Source: Quisquiliibacterium sp036525975 (GTDB taxonomy: Bacteria > Pseudomonadota > Gammaproteobacteria > Burkholderiales > Burkholderiaceae_E). Taken from it: 6,423 bases of DNA. This document shows positions 1 through 5,574 of the stretch, one piece after another (position 1 is the stretch's first letter; each line of letters begins with the position of its first letter). The DNA lies in NCBI GenBank assembly GCA_036525975.1, contig DATCZK010000140.1:1-6423 (forward strand), written 5' to 3'. The position numbers and the translations under genes were made by a program. The notes beneath the pieces were generated by a model. The model did not search any database and had not been told where the DNA came from. It was given only the letters and a program-made list of their open reading frames with translations.

Positions 1-1073
1 GCCCCGGGGTGGGCGACTTCGCCCGCGGCTACGACGAGCGCGCGCGCGGGCTCGCCTCGCACTTCGTCTGGACCAACCGCTCGAAGGAGAGCCTCACGCT
101 CGACCTGAAAAAGCCCCAGGCGCAGGAGATCCTGCACCGCCTGATCGACACCCGCGCCGACGTCGTGGTGCAGAACCTCGCGCCGGGCGCCGCCGCGCGG
201 CTGGGCCTCGCCCACGAGGCGCTCGCCGCGCGCAAGCCCTCGATCATCGTGTGCGACATCTCGGGCTACGGCGCCAACGGCCCGTACCGCGACCGCAAGG
301 CCTACGACTTGCTGATCCAGAGCGAGTCGGGCTTCGTCTCGGTCACGGGCACGCCCGAGACGCCGTCCAAGGCGGGTGCGTCGGTGGCCGACATCGCCGC
401 GGGCATGTACGCGTACAGCAACATCCTCGCGGCCCTGATCGAGCGCGCGCGCACCGGGCTGGGCAAGCGCATCGACGTCTCGATGCTCGAGAGCATGGTC
501 GAGTGGATGGGCTATCCGCTCTACTACACGCTCGACGGCGCCAGCCCGCCCCCGCGCTCCGGCGCGAGCCACGCAACCATCTACCCCTACGGCCCCTTCG
601 AAACGGGCGACGGCAAGAGCGTGATGATCGGCCTGCAGAACGAGCGCGAGTGGGCCGCGTTCTGCGCCGAGGTGCTGATGCAGCCCGAGCTGGCGTCGGA
701 CCCGAGGTTTTCGAGCAACGCGCGCCGCAGCGAGGCGCGCGAGGCGCTGCGCGCGATCATCGACCGGGCGCTCGCCGGGCTCGGCGCCGCGGAGCTCGGC
801 GAGCGGCTCGATCGGGCCCGCATCGCCAACGCGCGCGTGAACACGATGGACGAAGTCTGGGCGCACCCGCAGCTGCGCGCGCGCGATCGCTGGCGCGAGG
901 TGGGCTCCCCGGCCGGGCCGCTGCCCGCGCTCGTGCCCCCGGGCGCATCGGGCGAGGCCGACGCGCGAATGGACCCGATTCCGGCGCTGGGCGAGCACAC
1001 CGACGCGATCCTGGCCGAGCTTGGTTACGATCGCGAAGCGATCGCGGCGCTGCGCGCGGGCGCAGTCGTCTGA
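1..1073 (+). CDS. Class III (CaiB/BaiF family) acyl-CoA:carboxylate CoA-transferase, 5'-truncated
   Basis: Enzymes of this family move CoA from an acyl-CoA donor to a free carboxylic acid in the cytoplasm, through an aspartyl-CoA thioester intermediate. The frame is open to the left edge: two codons (Pro-Gly, from base 3) precede the GTG at base 9, so that GTG is internal. The visible P-G-V-G-D-F-A-R stretch matches the family's N-terminal region, so roughly 30-45 residues are missing. Counting from base 9, the likely nucleophile is Asp128 in S-V-A-D-I-A-A-G (codon 390-392), followed by the family's helix and a T-G-L-G-K-R-I-D-V-S-M-L-E segment (about 148-160). The C-terminal part carries the usual A-H-P-Q-L-R-A-R block (about 285-292) and P-A-L-G-E-H-T-D (about 328-335). 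It ends in TGA, 40 bases before the lyase gene, so the two are probably co-transcribed. The family is secure. The substrate is unknown; mesaconate, citramalate or an aromatic acid are all possible for relatives. Confidence 0.93.
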   Translation, partial: PGVGDFARGYDERARGLASHFVWTNRSKESLTLDLKKPQAQEILHRLIDTRADVVVQNLAPGAAARLGLAHEALAARKPSIIVCDISGYGANGPYRDRKAYDLLIQSESGFVSVTGTPETPSKAGASVADIAAGMYAYSNILAALIERARTGLGKRIDVSMLESMVEWMGYPLYYTLDGASPPPRSGASHATIYPYGPFETGDGKSVMIGLQNEREWAAFCAEVLMQPELASDPRFSSNARRSEAREALRAIIDRALAGLGAAELGERLDRARIANARVNTMDEVWAHPQLRARDRWREVGSPAGPLPALVPPGASGEADARMDPIPALGEHTDAILAELGYDREAIAALRAGAVV

Positions 1074-1103
1074 CGCGGCGCCGCCGCCGCGCACGCAACC
1101 CAC

Positions 1104-1108
1104 AGAGG
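1104..1108 (+). promoter_or_regulatory. Ribosome binding site of the lyase gene
   Basis: AGAGG lies 5 bases before the ATG at 1114. It selects this ATG over an in-frame TTG at 1021 that would add 31 residues overlapping the upstream gene. The rest of the gap (1074-1103) is GC-rich and includes the 10-base palindrome GCGGCGCCGC at 1075-1084. No T-run follows it, so I do not call a terminator. Confidence 0.6.
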
Positions 1109-1113
1109 TCAAC

Positions 1114-2466
1114 ATGGCAGCCAGCGTGGTCGACTCGTCGGTCTTGGGCAACCTCTTCAGCACCGGCGTGATGCGCGAGGTGTGGTCGGATCGGTCGCGC
1201 ACGCGCCGCTACCTCGAGTTCGAGCGCGCGCTCGCCACCGTGCAGGGCCGCGCCGGGATGATCCCGCCCGAGGCGGCGGCCGAGATCGCGCGCTGCTGCG
1301 ACGTGGACCTGATCGACATGGACGAGCTGCGCGTGCAGACCGAACGCGTCGGGTTTCCGGTCGTCGGGCTCGTCTCGCAACTGACCGCGCTGTGCCGCGA
1401 CGGGCTCGGCGAATACGCGCACTGGGGCGCGACCACGCAGGACGTGACCGACACCGCCACGGTGCTGCAGGTTCGCGACTCGCTCGAGCTCGTGGCCGCC
1501 GACCTCGCCGCGCTCTCGGCCACGCTCGCAAAGCTGGCGCGCCGCTACCGCGACACGCCGGTGATCGGGCGCACCAACATGCAGCAGGCGATCCCGGTGA
1601 CCTTCGGATTCAAGATGGCCTCGATCCTCGCCGGCGTCGAGCGCCACCGCGAGCGACTCGCCCAGCTGCGCCCGCGCGTGCTGGTGTGCGAATTCGCCGG
1701 CGCCTGCGGCACGCTCGCCTCGATCGAGGGCGACGCGCTCGGCGTGCAGGCGGCGCTCGCCGCCGAGCTCGGCCTGGGCAACCCCGACATCGGCTGGCAC
1801 TCGGTGCGCGACTCGATCGCCGAGGTGGGCGCGTTCCTGGCGCTCGTGGGCGGCTCGCTCGGCAAGATCGCAACCGACGTGCGGATGATGATGCAGACCG
1901 AGGTGGGCGAAGTGGCCGAGCCCTTCGCACCCGGGCGCGGTTCGAGCAGCACGATGCCGCACAAGCGCAACCCGGTCTCGTGCGCGTTCATCCACTCTTC
2001 GGTGTCGATGGTGCGCCACCACGCGGCGGCTCTCGTCGAGGCGATGGTGGGCGAGCACGAGCGCTCGACCGGGCCCTGGGAGATCGAGTGGATCGCGCTT
2101 CCCGAGGCGTTCTGCCTGCTCTCGGGCGCGCTCGCGCACACGCGCTTCGTGCTCGACGGGCTCGAGGTGAACGAGGCCAGGATGCGCGAGAACATCGGCC
2201 TCACCAACGGCCTCGTGATGGCCGAGGCGGCGATGATGGGGCTCGCGCCGCACATCGGTCGCGAGGTGGCGCACGACCTCGTCTACGACCTGTGCCGCGA
2301 GGCGATCGAGCGGCGCGAACCGCTGATCGAGCGCCTGGCCGCGCACCCGGAAGTCTCGAAGCACCTCGACCGGGCCGCGCTCGAGAGGCTGCTAGACCCG
2401 GCCAGCTACCTCGGGCAGGCCGGTGCGATGGTCGACCGCGTGCTGGCGCGCAATCAGAACGGATAG
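1114..2466 (+). CDS. Fumarase/aspartase-superfamily lyase, 3-carboxymuconate cycloisomerase (PcaB)-like
   Basis: This 450-residue protein belongs to the class II fumarase/aspartase (adenylosuccinate lyase, argininosuccinate lyase, PcaB) superfamily. These are cytoplasmic homotetramers that catalyse beta-elimination or its reverse, or cycloisomerisation of carboxymuconate. Conserved region 1 is H-W-G-A-T-T-Q-D at 103-110. Region 2 is G-R-T-N-M-Q-Q-A at 152-159. The signature loop G-S-S-S-T-M-P-H-K-R-N-P is at 276-287. E-H-E-R-S-T-G-P-W-E-I-E-W at 314-326 and L-D-P-A-S-Y-L-G-Q-A near the C-terminus resemble PcaB and the ADSL C-terminal domain. The length fits PcaB. The start is ATG 1114, preceded by AGAGG; the N-terminal V-M-R-E-V-W-S-D-R-S-R then lines up with PcaB's A-M-R-E-I-F-S-D-R-G-R as I remember it. 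Asn155 sits where ADSL and ASL have a catalytic His, and Thr108 where they usually have Ser. A purine-pathway ADSL is therefore unlikely. True PcaB is possible, but no pcaC/pcaD or other protocatechuate genes are visible. A related lyase of unknown substrate is the safer call. Confidence 0.9.
   Translation: MAASVVDSSVLGNLFSTGVMREVWSDRSRTRRYLEFERALATVQGRAGMIPPEAAAEIARCCDVDLIDMDELRVQTERVGFPVVGLVSQLTALCRDGLGEYAHWGATTQDVTDTATVLQVRDSLELVAADLAALSATLAKLARRYRDTPVIGRTNMQQAIPVTFGFKMASILAGVERHRERLAQLRPRVLVCEFAGACGTLASIEGDALGVQAALAAELGLGNPDIGWHSVRDSIAEVGAFLALVGGSLGKIATDVRMMMQTEVGEVAEPFAPGRGSSSTMPHKRNPVSCAFIHSSVSMVRHHAAALVEAMVGEHERSTGPWEIEWIALPEAFCLLSGALAHTRFVLDGLEVNEARMRENIGLTNGLVMAEAAMMGLAPHIGREVAHDLVYDLCREAIERREPLIERLAAHPEVSKHLDRAALERLLDPASYLGQAGAMVDRVLARNQNG
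2454..2466. other. Tail-to-tail overlap of two convergent genes
   Basis: The lyase stop TAG (2464-2466, plus strand) lies inside the aldehyde dehydrogenase gene, and the dehydrogenase stop TGA (2456-2454, minus strand) lies inside the lyase gene. The two coding regions share 13 bases, so there is no room for an intrinsic terminator between them. Confidence 0.95.
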
Positions 2467-3908
2467 CCCCGCGGCGTCGTCTGCACGGTGATCCAGCGCA
2501 GTTCGGTGAACTCGGCGATCCCCGCCTTGCCGCCGAAGCGCCCCATTCCGCTGCCCTTGACCCCGCCGAAGGGCATCTGCGCCTCGTCGTGCACGGTGGG
2601 CCCGTTCACGTGGCAGATTCCCGAGTCGATCTGGCGCGCCACGTTGAAGGCGCGCGCGATGTCGCGGTCGAACACCGCCGCCGCGAGGCCGTATTCGTTG
2701 TCGTTCGCGCACGCGATCGCCTCCTTCGCGCCCTTCACCCGAACGATCGCCTTCACCGGGCCGAAGGTCTCCTCGTGGTAGATGCGCATCTCGGGCGTCA
2801 CGTGGTCGATCAGCGTGGCCGGCATCAGCGTGTTCTCGGCCTTGCCGCCGCACACCAGCTTCGCGCCCTTGGCGAGCGCGTCGTCGACCAGCGCGTTGCA
2901 GTGCTCCACCGTGTTCATCCCGATCACGCTGCCCAGCACCACGGGGTCGGGCTTGCGCGGGTCGCCCAGCGGAAGGTGGCGCGCCTTGTCGGCGAACTTC
3001 TTGACGAACTCGTCGGCCACCTTGGCATCGACCACGATGCGCTCGGTGCTCATGCAGACCTGCCCGCTGTTGACGAAGCACCCGAAGGCCGCTGCGTTCA
3101 CCGCGTCGTCGAGGTCGGCGTCGTCGAGGATCACGAGCGGCGCCTTGCCGCCCAGCTCGAGCACCGCCGGCTTGAGGTGGCGCGCGCAGGTTTGGGCGAT
3201 GATCCGCCCCACCCGGGTGGAGCCGGTGAAGTTCACGCGCCGCAGCGCCGGGTGCGCCACCATCGCCTCGACCACGGCCCCGGCGTCCGCCGGGGCGTTG
3301 GTGATGTAGTTGACCACGCCGGGCGGGAACAGCGCTTCCTGGAAGGCCTCGACGATTAACTGGTGGGTGCGCGGGCAGTTCTCGGAGCCCTTGAGCACGA
3401 CCGTGTTGCCGCACGCCAGCGGCGTGGCGATCGCGCGCACGCCGAGGATGATCGGCGCGTTCCACGGCGCGATGCCGAGCACCACGCCCGCGGGCTGGCG
3501 AACGCCCATTGCGAGGCTGCCCGGAACGTCCGATGGGATCACCTCGCCCGCCACCTGCGTGGTGAGGCCGGCGGCCTCGCGGATCATCCCGGCGGCGAGC
3601 ATCACGTTGAACCCGGCCCACATGCCGGTGCCGCCGGTCTCGGCCGCGAGCGCCTCGATGAACTTCGGCGTCTTGGCCTCGAGCTTGTCGGCCGCCGCGA
3701 GGAGCAGCGCGCGCCGCTCGCCCGGACCGCTCTGGCTCCAGGTCTTGAAGGCCTCGGCCGCCGCCTCCACGGCCATCACCGCGTCGGCCGCGGAAGCCGC
3801 CGGGGCGCGCGTGGCCACCGTACCGTCCAGCGGATTGCGCCGCTCGAAGGTGGCGTTGTTCTCCGCCGCCACCTTCAGTCCGTTGATCAACATCGACAGG
3901 TCCGACAT
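2454..3908 (-). CDS. NAD(P)+-dependent aldehyde dehydrogenase, vanillin/salicylaldehyde dehydrogenase-like
   Basis: This complete 484-residue cytoplasmic enzyme oxidises an aldehyde to its carboxylic acid. All core ALDH elements are present: P-W-N with oxyanion Asn150; Lys173 and Glu176 in V-L-K-G-S-E, where the Glu favours NAD+; the F-T-G-S-T-R-V-G nucleotide loop at 227-234; general base Glu251 in E-L-G-G-K; nucleophile Cys285 in S-G-Q-V-C-M-S-T-E-R; and E-E-T-F-G-P at 379-384. Length and sequence resemble NahF (salicylaldehyde dehydrogenase) and especially pseudomonad Vdh (vanillin dehydrogenase) as I remember them. Shared stretches include G-E-V-I-P-S-D-V-P-G-S (121-131) and G-P-T-V-H-D-E-A-Q-M-P-F-G-G-V-K (436-451). 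An aromatic aldehyde is therefore the best-supported substrate, though not proven. It is the last gene of the minus-strand operon, 35 bases after livF, with a strong ribosome binding site. This suggests that the importer supplies the aldehyde's precursor. The family is certain; the substrate is an inference. Confidence 0.95.
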   Translation of the reverse strand: MSDLSMLINGLKVAAENNATFERRNPLDGTVATRAPAASAADAVMAVEAAAEAFKTWSQSGPGERRALLLAAADKLEAKTPKFIEALAAETGGTGMWAGFNVMLAAGMIREAAGLTTQVAGEVIPSDVPGSLAMGVRQPAGVVLGIAPWNAPIILGVRAIATPLACGNTVVLKGSENCPRTHQLIVEAFQEALFPPGVVNYITNAPADAGAVVEAMVAHPALRRVNFTGSTRVGRIIAQTCARHLKPAVLELGGKAPLVILDDADLDDAVNAAAFGCFVNSGQVCMSTERIVVDAKVADEFVKKFADKARHLPLGDPRKPDPVVLGSVIGMNTVEHCNALVDDALAKGAKLVCGGKAENTLMPATLIDHVTPEMRIYHEETFGPVKAIVRVKGAKEAIACANDNEYGLAAAVFDRDIARAFNVARQIDSGICHVNGPTVHDEAQMPFGGVKGSGMGRFGGKAGIAEFTELRWITVQTTPRGYPF

Positions 3909-3915
3909 CTTCGTT

Positions 3916-3922
3916 CTCCTCC
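3916..3922 (-). promoter_or_regulatory. Strong ribosome binding site of the aldehyde dehydrogenase gene
   Basis: On the minus strand GGAGGAG stands 7 bases before the ATG at 3908-3906, close to an ideal Shine-Dalgarno. It fixes the start and implies efficient independent initiation on the polycistronic message. The 35-base gap to livF (3909-3943) shows no terminator and no convincing promoter. Confidence 0.85.
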
Positions 3923-3943
3923 AGGTGAGACTGTTGGTCCGGA

Positions 3944-4747
3944 TCAGGCCGCGCGCACCGGCCGCCTCCTGGCGACCGCGTCGGCGGCGGTGGTGGTCTC
4001 CGCGCTCGCCGCGCCGAGATAGGCCTCGCGGATCACGGTCGAGCGCGCGAGAAGCCTCGCTGGGCCGCTCGCCACCAGCGCGCCGCGCTCGAGCACGTAG
4101 CCGCGGTCGGCCACCGCGAGCGCCTTCTTCACGTTCTGTTCCACCATCAGCACGGTGGTGCCGCCGTCGGCGATGCGCCGGGTGATCGCCATCAGCTCGT
4201 CGACCATCCGCGGCGCCAGGCCCAGCGACGGCTCGTCGAGCATCAGCAGGCGCGGCGCGCTCATCATCGCGCGCGCCACCGCCACCATCTGCTGCTCGCC
4301 ACCGCTCATCGTCCCGGCGAGCTGGCCCGCGCGCGCGCGCAGTTTCGGGAAGTCGGCGAACACCGATTCGAGCCGGCGGGCGCGCTCCGCCTTGCCGCAA
4401 TGCCAGCCGCCGAGTTCCAGGTTTTCGGTTACCGTCATCTGCGGGAACAGCTGGCGCCCCTCGGGCACCAGCGCCACGCCGGCGCGCACGATCTCGTGCG
4501 TCTCGTCGGGCAGGTCCTCGCCGTCGAGCAGCACCTCGCCGGCGCGCGGGATCAGCGCGTTGAGCGCGCGCAGCAGCGTGCTCTTTCCCGCGCCGTTCGG
4601 TCCCAGGATCACCGTGAGCCCGGGCCTGGCCTCGAGGCGAACGTCGCGCAGCACCATGAACGCGCCGTAGCCCGCGGTGAGCCCGCGCACCTCGAGGTGC
4701 GCGCTGCCGGTGCCGCCCAGCACGAACGGGGTGTCGCGGTGCCACAT
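3944..4747 (-). CDS. livF: Branched-chain amino acid-type ABC transporter ATP-binding protein LivF
   Basis: This is one of the two cytoplasmic ATPases that drive a Liv/HAAT-family importer together with LivG and the permeases LivH and LivM. The protein has 267 residues. It has Walker A G-P-N-G-A-G-K-S-T at 49-57, the LivF-typical Q-loop region V-P-E-G-R-Q-L-F-P at 94-102, a canonical signature M-S-G-G-E-Q-Q at 147-153, Walker B L-L-M-L-D-E-P at 167-173, and V-E-Q-N at 202-205, where LivF proteins carry Gln-Asn at the switch position. The conserved end E-A-Y-L-G is at 241-245. It is about 30 residues longer than E. coli LivF: the start ATG gives a short N-terminal extension (about 16 residues), and there is a 22-residue Ala/Thr then Arg-rich tail after A-Y-L-G. 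The ATG overlaps the livG stop as TGATG. Transported substrate is unknown; Liv-type systems also carry aromatic and dicarboxylic acids. Confidence 0.94.
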   Translation of the reverse strand: MWHRDTPFVLGGTGSAHLEVRGLTAGYGAFMVLRDVRLEARPGLTVILGPNGAGKSTLLRALNALIPRAGEVLLDGEDLPDETHEIVRAGVALVPEGRQLFPQMTVTENLELGGWHCGKAERARRLESVFADFPKLRARAGQLAGTMSGGEQQMVAVARAMMSAPRLLMLDEPSLGLAPRMVDELMAITRRIADGGTTVLMVEQNVKKALAVADRGYVLERGALVASGPARLLARSTVIREAYLGAASAETTTAADAVARRRPVRAA

Positions 4748-4749
4748 CA
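4745..4749 (-). promoter_or_regulatory. TGATG stop-start junction between livG and livF
   Basis: On the minus strand the livG stop TGA (4749-4747) and the livF ATG (4747-4745) share one base. No strong Shine-Dalgarno precedes the ATG; only a GGGG-type run near the end of livG is present. Translation of livF is therefore probably coupled to livG termination, which would keep the two ATPases near equal amounts. Confidence 0.8.
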
Positions 4750-5574
4750 CGATGCGGCCCCGACCGACTCGGCCATCTCGTCGCCCAGGTAGGCCTCGAT
4801 CACCTCGGGGTCGCGCACCACGTCGCCCGGGGCGCCGTCGGCGATCTTCCGTCCCTGGTGCAGCACGATCACGCGCTCGACGTGGCGCAGCAGCGTGGTC
4901 ACCGCGTGCTCGATCCACAGCACCGTGAGATCGAGCTCGTCGCGCAGGCGGCGAATCAGCCGCGCCATCTCCTCGATCTCGGCCTCGGTGAGCCCCGCGG
5001 CGACCTCGTCGAGCAGCAGGATGCGCGGGCGCGTCGCAAGCGCCATCCCGATCTCGAGCAGGCGCTGCTGCGAGGGCGTGATCGCCGAGGCCGGCATCGC
5101 CGACTGACCGCCCAGCCCGATCAGCCCGAGAATGCTCGCCGCGTCGCGCAGCGCCCAGGGCACCGAGCGCTCCTCGCCCCACAGCCAGTACTTGCGCGGC
5201 CGCCGGCCCGCGAACTTGAGCCCGAAGGCGATGTTGTCCGCCACCGGCAGATCGGCGAACACCCGCGGCGTCTGGAAGGTGCGCGCGAGGCCGTGCGCCG
5301 CAAAGCGGTGCGGCCCCTTGCCGGTGAGATCCCGGCCGCGGGCCACGAGCCGGCCCGACGTCGGCGTCTCGAGGCCGGTGATCGCGTTGAAGAAGGTGGT
5401 CTTTCCGGCGCCGTTGGAGCCGATGATGCCGACCAGTTCGCCGGCGGAGAAAGACGCGCTCACCGCGTCGACCGCGACGAGCCCGCCGAAGCGCACCGTG
5501 ACCCCGTGGGCTTCGAGCAGCGGCGGCGCGTTTCGCTCAGACAGGGCGTCGCTCCCTCGCGCGCGCCTTGTCAC
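4747..5574 (-). CDS. livG: Branched-chain amino acid-type ABC transporter ATP-binding protein LivG
   Basis: This is the second ATPase of the Liv-type importer, expected to pair with LivF beneath the LivH/LivM permeases. From the GTG at 5574 it has 275 residues. It has Walker A G-S-N-G-A-G-K-T-T at 52-60, Q-loop R-T-F-Q at 98-101, Walker B I-L-L-L-D-E at 185-190 followed by V-A-A-G-L-T, switch His223 in W-I-E-H, and the LivG-typical end A-Y-L-G-D-E at 261-266. The signature is unusual: I-T-P-S-Q-Q-R at 165-171, where LSGGQ or LSYGQQR is expected. The start is uncertain. The GTG at 5574 has a weak AGAAGG only 3 bases upstream and makes a 38-base overlap with livM. A CTG at 5544 has GAGGGAG 7 bases upstream, gives an 8-base overlap, and yields a 265-residue protein beginning M-S-E-R-N, more typical of LivG. 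Function is secure at family level. Confidence 0.94.
   Translation of the reverse strand: MTRRARGSDALSERNAPPLLEAHGVTVRFGGLVAVDAVSASFSAGELVGIIGSNGAGKTTFFNAITGLETPTSGRLVARGRDLTGKGPHRFAAHGLARTFQTPRVFADLPVADNIAFGLKFAGRRPRKYWLWGEERSVPWALRDAASILGLIGLGGQSAMPASAITPSQQRLLEIGMALATRPRILLLDEVAAGLTEAEIEEMARLIRRLRDELDLTVLWIEHAVTTLLRHVERVIVLHQGRKIADGAPGDVVRDPEVIEAYLGDEMAESVGAAS

Noticed and set aside
1075..1084. Palindrome GCGGCGCCGC between the CoA-transferase and lyase genes, considered as a terminator or operator
   Set aside because: It is a loopless 10-base palindrome in GC-rich sequence with no T-run after it, and such strings are expected by chance here.
757..2364. Open frame of 535 codons on the minus strand, opposite the lyase gene
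   Set aside because: The translation is rich in Arg, His and Ala with no recognisable domain. It is the antisense shadow of a well-supported gene in high-GC DNA, where stop codons are rare.
1114..2466. Purine-biosynthesis adenylosuccinate lyase (purB)
   Set aside because: The catalytic-region His is Asn, the C-terminal half resembles PcaB more closely, and the neighbours are catabolic rather than purine genes.
1182..3359. Open frame of 725 codons on the plus strand, crossing the lyase and dehydrogenase genes
   Set aside because: It spans two convergent genes with clear family motifs, and its product is Arg/Ala/Asp/His-rich low-complexity sequence. It is a GC-driven shadow frame.
2392..3621. 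Open frame of 409 codons on the minus strand within the dehydrogenase gene
   Set aside because: Its product is Arg/Gly-rich and domain-free, and it is out of frame with an intact 484-residue ALDH that carries all catalytic residues.
3909..4745. Fusion of the dehydrogenase with an N-terminal extension reaching back across livF
   Set aside because: The extension is livF read in the wrong frame. A strong Shine-Dalgarno and ATG at 3908 and the family length of about 484 residues fix the true start.
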